Shown here: positions 32,743 through 40,950 of the stretch, piece by piece
How positions within the stretch are numbered: the stretch's first letter is position 1
Layout: every line of letters starts with the position of its first letter
DNA from: Limnohabitans sp.
GTDB lineage: Bacteria > Pseudomonadota > Gammaproteobacteria > Burkholderiales > Burkholderiaceae_C
NCBI RefSeq assembly: GCF_017848645.1
Contig: NZ_JAFEIF010000027.1
Coordinates: forward strand, 1 to 64,000
DNA: 64,000 nucleotides
Direction of reading: 5' to 3'
Translations under genes and position numbers: made by a program
Notes under the pieces: generated by a model
The model's input: only the letters and a program-made list of their open reading frames with translations
Databases searched by the model: none
What the model was told of the DNA's origin: nothing

Positions 32743-33720
32743 ATGAAACACGCCTACTTCGTCGTCTTACCAGACACACATGTGCTCGATTTGGCGGGCC
32801 CGCTGCAGATCATCTCGACGCTGCGTGAGCTCAATATCGCCAACATCAACGTGGAGTGCATCGGGCCTCAAGCACAGGTTAAAACCTTCCAAGGCTCAAC
32901 GATCTCAGATGTGTGGCCATTGCCAAAGCGGCTGCGTCCACACTCAGTGGTGTTTGTCGCCGGAGGTAAATTCAACGTAGCGATGCAGCGTTCGCGTCCT
33001 TGGCTCGAAGCCAGCGAATGGTTGCGCGAACGCACCGCGAATGTCGATGGCGACTGGAATGTCTGCGGTATTTGCACTGGTAGCTTCCTGCTCGCGCAGG
33101 CCGGTTTGCTGAATGGACGGACGTGTACAACCCATCATCGTTTTTTGCAGCAACTCAGGCGGGACTATCCTGCAGTTAATGTTGTCGAAGGGCGCTTACA
33201 CGTCCGCGACGACAAGGTGTGGACTTCCGCTGGTGTGGCTGCTGGGATAGACCTAGCGCTACACCTGATCGCCGACGCCTTCGGCGACGACGCGGCGATT
33301 CAAGTAGCCAGGGAGAATGTCGTCAGCTTTCGCCGATTCGGCAGTGATCCGGAATTGGGCGCAGCGTTCCGTTACCGCTCTCACTGCCATTCCAAGATCC
33401 ATGCCGTACAAGATCTGATCGCTAATAATCTCACGCGCGACATCAAAGTCGCTGAGCTTGCGCAGACCATAGGCTACAGCCAGCGTCATTTGGCTCGCGT
33501 CTTCCTGACCGAGACAGGCATCACGCTGAAAAGCTTTCAGACAAAACTCCGCATGGAACAGGCGCGTCGAATGCTCACCGGAACAAAGCTCTCACTCGAG
33601 CTCATCGCCGAGCAATGCGGCTTCCACAGCGTTCAGGCCTTCAGGGCCAACTGGGTTAAGCGTGAGGACGTGCTGCCTTCTGCCTTGCGCTTGAACCGTC
33701 CACGCAATCGCGCGTTTTGA
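32743..33720 (+). CDS. GlxA-type transcriptional regulator (DJ-1/PfpI plus AraC helix-turn-helix)
   Basis: This 325-residue regulator has an N-terminal DJ-1/PfpI-like domain (residues about 1-170, with WNVCGICTGSFLLAQAGLL). A C-terminal AraC-type double helix-turn-helix follows (KVAELAQTIGYSQRHLARVF; LSLELIAEQCGFHS). Homologues such as GlxA, ArgR of Pseudomonas and CdhR activate amine and amino-acid metabolism genes. ATG 32743 is chosen; a TTG at 32701 is possible. It is divergent from the island operon and probably controls it in response to the substrate or product. Confidence 0.9.
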   Translation: MKHAYFVVLPDTHVLDLAGPLQIISTLRELNIANINVECIGPQAQVKTFQGSTISDVWPLPKRLRPHSVVFVAGGKFNVAMQRSRPWLEASEWLRERTANVDGDWNVCGICTGSFLLAQAGLLNGRTCTTHHRFLQQLRRDYPAVNVVEGRLHVRDDKVWTSAGVAAGIDLALHLIADAFGDDAAIQVARENVVSFRRFGSDPELGAAFRYRSHCHSKIHAVQDLIANNLTRDIKVAELAQTIGYSQRHLARVFLTETGITLKSFQTKLRMEQARRMLTGTKLSLELIAEQCGFHSVQAFRANWVKREDVLPSALRLNRPRNRAF

Positions 33721-33872
33721 CAGCATGAACTGCCGCGTATCGTGGAGGCTGGTTGGATGAAGCTGATCTTCCACTAGGGCACGCGACGAACTCGCCCAGC
33801 CCGTTCTTATTTCAGCAGTAGTTAACTGCACGCGCATTAAACCTCATCCGCTGACGCTTCAAGGCATATGAC

Positions 33873-34160
33873 CTAGCTCAAATCGTCGTGCGTGTGCCTG
33901 TGGAACGCGTGCATCACGCGCATGTCACGCGTGAGTTGGTCCAGTGCTTTCCAGCCGTTGTAGTGGCTTGAGGGGGCCTCGTGTGTGGAAGCAAGGATCT
34001 GCGCCTTCTACCGGGCCAGGGGGCTATATTGTCCGGGTAGATTGCGCAGTGCAATTTCGAGTTTCACCGTTGGCCGTCGCGCCATCCGTACGGGCCGGGC
34101 TTCATTACCGCAGTTGTACTTGCATAGGGCCAAATCAATGAGCCGACACAGCAAGCCCAC
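33873..34160 (-). pseudogene. Degenerate reading frame, unknown origin
   Basis: A minus-strand frame from GTG 34160 encodes about 50 residues (with CKYNCGNEARPV and VKLEIALRNLPGQYSPLAR), stops at TAG 34010-34008 and continues in the same frame for 44 codons (KAQILASTHEAPSSHYNGW onward) to TAG 33875-33873. The composition looks protein-like on both sides of the internal stop. I recognise no family. It may be a decayed gene at the island edge, or chance. Confidence 0.3.
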
Positions 34161-34164
34161 CTTG

Positions 34165-34206
34165 AAATTACGTTTAGGTAAACCGATTTATCAATGGTAA
34201 ATTACG
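34165..34206. promoter_or_regulatory. Repeated AAATTACG operator-like sites before hydroxylase
   Basis: AAATTACG occurs at 34165-34172 and again at 34199-34206, 34 bp apart. GGTAAA also occurs twice in the interval, and GTTTAGGTAAAC forms an imperfect palindrome. The cluster ends 46 bp before the hydroxylase start codon, as expected for a regulator-binding region. No regulator gene is adjacent. Confidence 0.4.
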
Positions 34207-34252
34207 GCCTGGGCACCGCAGGGTGCTTTTTGACCAATTTGGAGCTCGTCAC

Positions 34253-35920
34253 ATGGGTGCTTACGTCAACCCGATTTATCCCTACAAGTCGCCTGCCGAC
34301 CTGATGGCCACACCGCCGCAGCGCAAACCGCTGATCGTGATTGGCGCAGGGCCGGTGGGCCTGGCCGCTGCGATCGATGCGCGCTTGCAGGGCCTGGATG
34401 TGCTGGTGCTGGACGACGACAAAACCGTGTCGGTTGGCTCGCGGGCGGTTTGCTACGCCAAGCGCTCGCTCGAAATTCTGGACCGCCTGGGCATTGCCAA
34501 CGAGGCCTGCCAGCTGGGCGTGAGCTGGAACATTGGCCGCACCTTTTTGGAAGAAGACGAGGTCTACCAGTTCAACCTGGTGCCCGATGCGGGCCACAAG
34601 CGCCCCGGCATGATCAACCTGCAGCAGTACCACGTCGAGGAGATGCTGATTGCACGCGCCCTCGAATTGGGGGCCGACATCCGCTGGCAGCACAAGGTCA
34701 CTGCCGTCACGCCCCACGACACGCACGCCACGCTGACGGTAGAAACGCCCGAAGGCACGTTCGACATCGAGGCCGACTGGCTGGTGGTGGCCGATGGCGC
34801 ACGCAGCCCCATTCGTCGCCATTTGGGGCTGGACATCGAAGGCCGCGTGTTCCAGGACCGCTTCTTGATTGCCGACGTGATCATGAAAGCCGACTACCCC
34901 GCCGAGCGCTGGTTCTGGTTCGATCCGCCCTTTCACCCCAACCAAAGCGTGCTGCTGCACAAGCAAAGCAACAACGTCTGGCGCATCGATTTTCAGCTCG
35001 GCTGGGACGCCGACCCTGAAGAAGAAAAGAAGCCCGAAAAAGTCATTCCGCGCCTGAAGGCCATGCTGGGCGACGAGCGCCCGTTTGAGCTGGAGTGGGT
35101 CAGCATCTACACCTTCCAGTGCCGCCGCATGACCGACTTTCGCCATGGTCGTGTGCTGTTTGCGGGCGACGCGGCGCACCAGGTCTCACCCTTCGGTGCA
35201 CGCGGGGCCAACTCGGGCTTTCAGGACGCGGACGATTTGATGTGGAAACTGGGCCTGGTCATCAAGGGCCAAGCCAGCGAGAAGTTGCTCGACACTTACG
35301 CGATGGACCGTCAGTTTGCCGCCGACGAAAACATCATGAACTCGACGCGCTCGACCGACTTCATCACACCCAAGAGCCGCACCAGCAAGACATTCCGCAA
35401 CCAGGTGCTGGCACTGGCCAAGCACCACCCCTTTGCGCGCAAGCTGGTCAACTCGGGCCGCCTGTCGGTGCCGTCTTTCCTGACCGGCTCGGTTCTCAAC
35501 ACTCCCGACGCCGACGCGTTTGAAGGCCAGATGGTGCCCGGCGCACCGATGGACGACGCACCCTTGCAATTGGACGGCCAAGACGCCTGGCTGCTGGACC
35601 AGGTGGGGCGCGGCTTTGCGGTTTTGCACTTTGTGGATGCTGCGCCCGATGCCCAGACACTGGCCACGCTGCAAGCGCTGAAACAAGGCGCGGTGCCGGT
35701 GGACAGCCTGATTGTGTCGCGCCAGGCCCTGCAGGTGCCCGGCTTTAAAGTGTTGGTGGACGCGCAAGGCTGGATGGCCAAGCGCTACGACGCCCAGCCC
35801 GGCACCACCTATTTGCTGCGCCCCGACCAGCATGTGCTGGCCCGCTGGCGCAGCCTGGACAGCGCCCGGCTGCAAACGGCCATGGCCCGTGCCTTGGGGC
35901 AAGTGGGCGAACGGGCCTGA
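34253..35920 (+). CDS. FAD-dependent aromatic hydroxylase (MhpA/TfdB type)
   Basis: This 555-residue flavoprotein monooxygenase has the FAD motif GAGPVGLAAA, the DG motif VVADGARSPIRR and the GD motif LFAGDAAHQVSPFGARG. This is the class A aromatic hydroxylase set using NAD(P)H and O2. Its C-terminal thioredoxin-like extension is typical of MhpA/TfdB-type enzymes. GGAG precedes ATG 34253. It is followed by DUF2783 and VOC genes, probably one catabolic operon. The aromatic substrate cannot be deduced. Confidence 0.9.
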   Translation: MGAYVNPIYPYKSPADLMATPPQRKPLIVIGAGPVGLAAAIDARLQGLDVLVLDDDKTVSVGSRAVCYAKRSLEILDRLGIANEACQLGVSWNIGRTFLEEDEVYQFNLVPDAGHKRPGMINLQQYHVEEMLIARALELGADIRWQHKVTAVTPHDTHATLTVETPEGTFDIEADWLVVADGARSPIRRHLGLDIEGRVFQDRFLIADVIMKADYPAERWFWFDPPFHPNQSVLLHKQSNNVWRIDFQLGWDADPEEEKKPEKVIPRLKAMLGDERPFELEWVSIYTFQCRRMTDFRHGRVLFAGDAAHQVSPFGARGANSGFQDADDLMWKLGLVIKGQASEKLLDTYAMDRQFAADENIMNSTRSTDFITPKSRTSKTFRNQVLALAKHHPFARKLVNSGRLSVPSFLTGSVLNTPDADAFEGQMVPGAPMDDAPLQLDGQDAWLLDQVGRGFAVLHFVDAAPDAQTLATLQALKQGAVPVDSLIVSRQALQVPGFKVLVDAQGWMAKRYDAQPGTTYLLRPDQHVLARWRSLDSARLQTAMARALGQVGERA

Positions 35921-35938
35921 ATGGAAGAGAGAACAGAC

Positions 35939-36181
35939 ATGCCCACCGACACCCCCACAGCCCTGAACACCGCGCCGAATTTTCATGAAACTGGACGCCA
36001 CTTCTTCCGTGACTTCTCACCCGGCGACGAGTTTTATGAACACCTGATCGACGCGCACAACGGCCTGAGCGACGAACAAAGCGAGGCGCTCAACGCCCGC
36101 CTGATCTTGCTGCTGGCCAACCACATTGGCGACTTGCGCGTGCTGCGCGAGGCGCTGCAGGCCGCCCGCCAAACCGACTGA
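35939..36181 (+). CDS. DUF2783 domain protein
   Basis: This 80-residue protein (80 from ATG 35939, 86 from ATG 35921) has the DUF2783 pattern DEFYEHLIDAHNGLSDEQSEALNARLILLLANHIGD. The family is small, helical and of unknown function, and is usually found between an aromatic hydroxylase and a ring-cleavage or VOC gene, as here. ATG 35939 has GGAAGAGAG upstream; ATG 35921 directly abuts the hydroxylase stop. Confidence 0.85.
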   Translation: MPTDTPTALNTAPNFHETGRHFFRDFSPGDEFYEHLIDAHNGLSDEQSEALNARLILLLANHIGDLRVLREALQAARQTD

Positions 36182-36198
36182 GCCCCTAGGAGAACCCC

Positions 36199-36735
36199 AT
36201 GAAAATCGACCGCATCCACCACGCCGCCTACCGCTGCAAAGATGCCAAAGCCACCGTCGAGTGGTACGTGAAAAACCTGAACATGGACTTCGTGCTGGCC
36301 ATCGCCGAAGACCTGGTGCCTTCAACCAAAGCCCCCGACCCCTACATGCATGTGTTTCTGGACGCAGGTGGCGGCAACGTGTTGGCTTTCTTTGAGCTGC
36401 CCAACTCGCCAGAGATGGGCCGCGACACCAACACCCCCGCCTGGGTGCAGCACATCGCCTTCAAGGTCGATAGCCTGCAAGCCCTGGAAGACGCCAAAGC
36501 CCGCCTGCAAGCCAACGGCGTGGAGGTGCTGGGCCCCACCAACCACACCATCTTCAAGAGCATTTACTTCTTTGACCCCAACGGCCACCGCCTGGAACTG
36601 GCCGCCGACGTGGGCACGCCCGAGATGTACGCCAAGCTCGACGCCTGCAAGTGGGACATGCTCCATGAATGGGCCCAAACCAAACGCGCCCCCAAACACG
36701 CCGCCTGGATGCACGAGACCGAGTTGCAAAGCTGA
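36199..36735 (+). CDS. VOC superfamily protein (glyoxalase/extradiol-dioxygenase-like)
   Basis: This 178-residue protein has the vicinal-oxygen-chelate fold: IDRIHHAAYRCKDA at the start with candidate metal His, VQHIAFKVD in the middle and DPNGHRLELAAD near the end. A strong GGAG site precedes the ATG, 17 bp after DUF2783. Its place after an aromatic hydroxylase suggests ring cleavage or isomerisation of the hydroxylated product, but VOC proteins have many activities. Confidence 0.9.
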   Translation: MKIDRIHHAAYRCKDAKATVEWYVKNLNMDFVLAIAEDLVPSTKAPDPYMHVFLDAGGGNVLAFFELPNSPEMGRDTNTPAWVQHIAFKVDSLQALEDAKARLQANGVEVLGPTNHTIFKSIYFFDPNGHRLELAADVGTPEMYAKLDACKWDMLHEWAQTKRAPKHAAWMHETELQS

Positions 36736-36787
36736 AGCGACGCAAGGGCGTCGGATGGGCCTGTGTGTCCCCCATCCGATCCCCCCC

Positions 36788-37060
36788 TCAGTGGTTGGCA
36801 GCTGCCGCTTGACGTTTGCGCTTGGCCAGGATCCGTGCCGAGTTGAGCCCGGTGAGGACCATGATGGGCCACAAGAAGGTGCAGACCAGGGCCCACAACA
36901 GGCGACCGCCCAGCGTAGAGCCCCCTTCAGGCGTCTCCACCTTGTGTGGCCCCTCGCTGAAGATGTGCTGGTAAGAAAAAGTCGCCAGACCGAACACAGC
37001 GCCAAACAAGAGGAACAGACAGATGTAGATGTTCAAGGCCATCTCCTGGTTGAAAGCCAT
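36788..37060 (-). CDS. Small membrane protein, unknown function
   Basis: This 90-residue protein has two transmembrane segments (NIYICLFLLFGAVFGLATF and LLWALVCTFLWPIMVLTGL) separated by a short polar loop, and a basic Ala-rich tail (KRKRQAAAANH). This suggests an inner-membrane hairpin with both ends in the cytosol. It is alone between the VOC gene (convergent) and the ATP-grasp-like gene. I recognise no family. Confidence 0.7.
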   Translation of the reverse strand: MAFNQEMALNIYICLFLLFGAVFGLATFSYQHIFSEGPHKVETPEGGSTLGGRLLWALVCTFLWPIMVLTGLNSARILAKRKRQAAAANH

Positions 37061-37260
37061 CAGGGCCGCCTGGATGGGCGGTGTGCCTGAATTTAAGCCG
37101 GCAGACCCAGTCAGTGTAATGCCAAGATGACATCAAGAAGTGAACATATCCCGTTACACAAAGGGGTTTAGGTGCATGGCTCAACCCCAGGCGGGGGCAC
37201 ATCCCATGGACGGCCAGGTGCAGGCAGCCCTCTTGCAGCGGGGTTCTGAACGCCTGCGTT

Positions 37261-38532
37261 TCAAGGGGCCACATACACCGGCGAGAAGCCGCCGCCAGGT
37301 GTTCTGAAATTGGTGGTTTGACCTTGGTACAAACGGGCAGCCAAAGACTGCACCTGGCCGTCGTACACGTAGTTGCGCACATCGAACTTGAGCACCTGCG
37401 CCGAGTCGCCGCCCGCGATGGTGCGCTCGCCCGGAGCCACCCAAGCCTGGGCGATGTAGCCGCCCGCCGCGATCTCGGCCCAGACACGTTGTGTCAGCTT
37501 GTCGCCCCGGTAAGCGGCCTTGCCGCCATAGCCTGCAAAGGGCTTGAAGAAAAACTGTTTGCGCTCGGCCCAGAAACGCTCGGCATTGGCAGGTGTCACC
37601 ACTTCGGTGTGCGGAATGCCCGACAACAACACCGCTTGCGTCGCTTCAGGCACACCCATGGCCTCAAGCTTGTTCGCGTTGCACAAGATGGTCAGGTTGC
37701 GCTTGTCGGCCCACAGCGCATGGGCTTGCGGGTGGGGCGTCAAGACGACCGCGTCCTGCACATAGGCTTCACGCAAGTGGGCATGTTGGGGCTCTCTCAA
37801 GCCAAAGTCGGTCAGGCGGTTGTACACCAGATCGATGGCCACACCCTCGCACCACAGCTGCTGATCGCGCCAGTCCAATTGCGCCGGGTCTGCCACGAAG
37901 GCCGCCACGCCATGGCGCTTGAACAAGGACTGAAACAGCAAGAATTCGGGATACAGGTATTGCTGCTCGGGTGAGGCGTCCACAATGGCCACGGTTCGCA
38001 AAGGACGACCCGGGTGACAAAGCTGCCACTCGCGCTCAAACATGGCCACCCAGGCCGCTTCCAGGGCATCCACTTGGGCCTTGGTGGGCACCAGCGATTC
38101 GATCTCGGCGCAGCATGCTCGCTGCGCTCTGGCCAGCAAGGCGTTGAGCAATGCGCCGCCCGCATTCGTGTTGACCTCGATCAGGCCAAGACCCGCGTCA
38201 TTGACATGAAAGTCATAGCCCATGAAGACACTTTTGGCGTTGGTCGGGTGACGGGCAATCGGGGTTGAACGAGACAAGACCTCCTCACGGTAAGTGGGCA
38301 AGGCCACCACAGATTCCAGCGCCGAAATCAGTTGGGCCATGCCCTGAACCTGGGCTTGTGACAGCACCACGGGCCGCGCTGAAAACAAGGAGGGCAAGCG
38401 GCCCTGCACCCACTCAAACAAAGCCGGGTCCCCGATCTCTGCCGCCATGCTGCGGCGCAAGGCTTGCTCATCCAGACTGATGCAAAAGCATTCGCGGTTG
38501 AAGTTGTCGGCGTTGATGTGTGTGGTGTTCAC
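37261..38532 (-). CDS. ATP-grasp-like protein of unknown function
   Basis: This 423-residue cytosolic protein has features of an ATP-grasp ligase: LGLIEVNTNAGGALLN resembles the metal-binding NxN strand, and FFFKPFAGYGGKAAYRGDKL a glycine-rich nucleotide loop with Lys. Their order is reversed compared with usual ATP-grasp proteins, as in circularly permuted relatives. It may ligate an amine and an acid. It begins after a 140-bp gap from the small His/Lys-rich protein and has no operon partner. The family is a guess from motifs. Confidence 0.6.
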   Translation of the reverse strand: MNTTHINADNFNRECFCISLDEQALRRSMAAEIGDPALFEWVQGRLPSLFSARPVVLSQAQVQGMAQLISALESVVALPTYREEVLSRSTPIARHPTNAKSVFMGYDFHVNDAGLGLIEVNTNAGGALLNALLARAQRACCAEIESLVPTKAQVDALEAAWVAMFEREWQLCHPGRPLRTVAIVDASPEQQYLYPEFLLFQSLFKRHGVAAFVADPAQLDWRDQQLWCEGVAIDLVYNRLTDFGLREPQHAHLREAYVQDAVVLTPHPQAHALWADKRNLTILCNANKLEAMGVPEATQAVLLSGIPHTEVVTPANAERFWAERKQFFFKPFAGYGGKAAYRGDKLTQRVWAEIAAGGYIAQAWVAPGERTIAGGDSAQVLKFDVRNYVYDGQVQSLAARLYQGQTTNFRTPGGGFSPVYVAP

Positions 38533-38679
38533 AAGATGTGTTTGGACAAGAGGAATGACGGGATGGTCTACCCGTCATGACGCGCCAGGCATGCCTGCCC
38601 AAAAGGCGCAGGATACCAGCGCGAAAGGAGCCATCCGCCCTTGTGAGGCCAATAGCTCCTTGGTTAGCGCAGCGACCGC

Positions 38680-38913
38680 TTACTTGGACGCGGGCATGGC
38701 TTTTTTGGCCAAGTCTGCATGCTCTTTGGCTTTGCTCATGTGCTCTTCAGCCACCTTGGCGTGGGCTTGGGCTGCAGTGTGGTCATTGGCAGAGATGAGC
38801 TTGGCCACTTCTTTGTGAGACTTGGCGGCCATCTCCAGATGCTCAGCCACCTTGGTGTGGTGCTGCTCAGGTTTCACAGCGGTGGTCGCTGGTGTTTTGG
38901 TGTCGAGTGTCAT
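38680..38913 (-). CDS. Small Ala/Lys/His-rich helical protein, unknown
   Basis: This 77-residue protein is almost entirely helix-forming: repeated HxxVAEHLEMAAKSHKEVAKL-like turns and AHAKVAEEHMSKAKEHAD. It has no Cys and no membrane segment. It is conserved in style with small stress-induced helical proteins, but I cannot name a family. It stands alone with about 200 bp of noncoding sequence on its 5' side. Confidence 0.65.
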   Translation of the reverse strand: MTLDTKTPATTAVKPEQHHTKVAEHLEMAAKSHKEVAKLISANDHTAAQAHAKVAEEHMSKAKEHADLAKKAMPASK

Positions 38914-39186
38914 GGGGCTTCCCTTTTGAAAATGGTGAGTGAAAAGATCTGTAAACCATGTGCACCTGATTTACCCGCCCATTCTTTCCAACGGTCATCG
39001 CCCTGTCTGTCCGCCTGCACACGGAGCAAGCATCACTTCACCTCAACGTGATCGATCAACCACATGAAAGCGCACCGTTGACATGGATCAATCAAGCGCG
39101 GCCACCCTTGATTGAACATGGCCGATCTGGAGCACCGAAGCACCCGTGTGCCAAGGCCTCCCACTGTCAACGTTTTGAGGGCTGAC

Positions 39187-40635
39187 GTGGATTTTCTGTT
39201 GGTGATCTTGCAAAGCGGAATGGCCAGTCTGGTGTCGTACTTGGCGGCCCATGTCTTGCTTTGCCTTGTGCCCGCCTTCTTTGTCGCAGGTGCCCTCTCT
39301 GCCTTGGTGCCACAGGCAGCGGTGGTGCGCTTTCTCGGGCCCGGCGCATCCAAGTGGGTGGCCTACCCTGCTGCGGCTGGTGCAGGCAGCTTGCTGGCTG
39401 TGTGTTCCTGCACGGTACAACCCTTGTTTGCAGGCATCTACAAGCAAGGAGCGGGACTGGGGCCTGCCATGACGTTCATGTTCTTCGCACCAGCGGCCAA
39501 CATTCTGGCCCTGTCCTACACGGGCGTGGCGCTTGGCGGTGAATTCGCATTCGCACGGCTGGTCCTCTCGCTGATCTTTGGCGTCGGCATCGGCATGATC
39601 ATGGCCATGCTGTTCCACCGCGATGACATGGCGCGAACTGCCCAGATTGAAGCGTTCCAAGACAAGGCTGGCATGGGCCGCCTGACCCTTGTTTTTTTGT
39701 TGGCCTTGGTGGCATTGCTGATCGGCGGAACGCTCAAGACCAGCCCGCTCACCGCGCAACTCTGGCGTGCTGACTTGGCCTGGTCTTGGGCCCCCCTGGC
39801 ACAGGCGAAACTGGACCAGTGGCTGCCGATGGACGAGCTGCGCGGCGAAGAAGGCTTGAGCCTGCAAGGCACTGTGCTCATTGGCCTGCTGGGGCTCATC
39901 GGCATGACTTCGGTGCGCGGGCTGGGCAAGGTGGATGAGGGGTTCAACACACGCACATGGACCAGCCTGAGCCTCATTGCCTTGACGTTGATCTTTGCCG
40001 CAGTCGGCATTCGCGCAACAGCTGAAGGCCTTCAAGTGGCGCTGACGGGGCGCACCGTGGTGGTGGCAGCACTGATGGCCGCACTGGTTCCACTGGCCCG
40101 GACATTCGATCCTTGGGACGTGCAGCAGTGGCTCTGGGAGACATGGCGCTTCGTCAAACAGATCTTTCCGCTGCTGGTGGCCGGCGTTTTTATCGTGGGG
40201 GTCATCCGGGTTTTCATCGAGCCCGCCTGGGTGCAGGCCGTGGCGGGGCAGAACACGCTGTTGGGCAACATGGCGGGCGTGGTGTTTGGCGTTTTCATGT
40301 ACTTTCCAACGCTGGTCGAGGTACCCGTGGCCAAGATGCTGCTGTCGCTGGGCATGCACCCGGGCCCCTTGTTGGCTTACATCATGGCGGACCCGGAGCT
40401 CTCGGTGCAAAGCATGCTGATCACGGCCTCCATCATCGGCCGACGCAAGACGGCCACCTATGTGGTGTTGGTGGCCGTCTTTGCGACAGCAGCAGGTCTG
40501 GCCTATGGTGCTTGGACCGATGGACGACCGGTCTGGCACATCGCACTTTCTGTGGCGACGCTGGGCTTGGCTGTGGCAGCGACTGTCCGCATCTTGGCTC
40601 GCAGGCAACTGCAAGAACCCGTTGGCTCAGCCTGA
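39187..40635 (+). CDS. YraQ/UPF0718-type membrane permease
   Basis: This is a membrane protein of 482 residues from GTG 39187, chosen for its GAGGG site at 5 bases; ATG 39118 would give 505. It has about ten transmembrane segments and the permease core CSCTVQPLFAGIYKQGAG followed by FAPAANI. Related permeases export metal or metalloid compounds, for example organoarsenicals (ArsP) or Cu/Zn. It pairs with the mini-thioredoxin gene 24 bp downstream, an arrangement known for this permease group. Substrate unknown. Confidence 0.85.
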   Translation: MDFLLVILQSGMASLVSYLAAHVLLCLVPAFFVAGALSALVPQAAVVRFLGPGASKWVAYPAAAGAGSLLAVCSCTVQPLFAGIYKQGAGLGPAMTFMFFAPAANILALSYTGVALGGEFAFARLVLSLIFGVGIGMIMAMLFHRDDMARTAQIEAFQDKAGMGRLTLVFLLALVALLIGGTLKTSPLTAQLWRADLAWSWAPLAQAKLDQWLPMDELRGEEGLSLQGTVLIGLLGLIGMTSVRGLGKVDEGFNTRTWTSLSLIALTLIFAAVGIRATAEGLQVALTGRTVVVAALMAALVPLARTFDPWDVQQWLWETWRFVKQIFPLLVAGVFIVGVIRVFIEPAWVQAVAGQNTLLGNMAGVVFGVFMYFPTLVEVPVAKMLLSLGMHPGPLLAYIMADPELSVQSMLITASIIGRRKTATYVVLVAVFATAAGLAYGAWTDGRPVWHIALSVATLGLAVAATVRILARRQLQEPVGSA

Positions 40636-40659
40636 TGCGCAACATCAAGGAGCAACTGC

Positions 40660-40896
40660 ATGGACATCCAAATTTTAGGCACAGGCTGCGCCCGGTGCCA
40701 GCGCCTGGAGCAACTCACCCGCGATGCGGCTGCAGCACTGGGCCTCAGGATTGAAGTGGCGCATGTGCGAGACCCCGCTGAGATCATGAAATACCCTGTG
40801 GTCGGCACACCCGCCTTGGTGATCAATGGCACGGTGAAGGCCGCTGGACGCATACCCTCCCCCAGCGAACTGGCCGACTGGCTGAGACAAGCATGA
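40660..40896 (+). CDS. Mini-thioredoxin (redox-active disulfide protein)
   Basis: This 78-residue thioredoxin-fold protein has the active-site pair Cys-Ala-Arg-Cys in TGCARCQRLE and the cis-Pro segment VVGTPALVING. Such proteins accompany permeases of the YraQ/ArsP group, where they may handle a thiol-bound metal or metalloid. It follows the permease by 24 bp and is presumably cotranslated from the same mRNA. Confidence 0.93.
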   Translation: MDIQILGTGCARCQRLEQLTRDAAAALGLRIEVAHVRDPAEIMKYPVVGTPALVINGTVKAAGRIPSPSELADWLRQA

Positions 40897-40950
40897 TCGG
40901 CGCCCAGGGCCGTGGCCCATGGCGTGGAAGAGCGCGGGGCAGCGCAGAAG

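Larger units (their letters stand above)
33721..34252. other. Intergenic region at right edge of island
   Basis: No intact gene. It contains a degenerate minus-strand frame (33873-34160) and, next to the hydroxylase gene, a repeat-bearing promoter region (34165-34206). The rest has no recognised signal. Base composition returns to GC-rich from about 34220. Confidence 0.6.
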
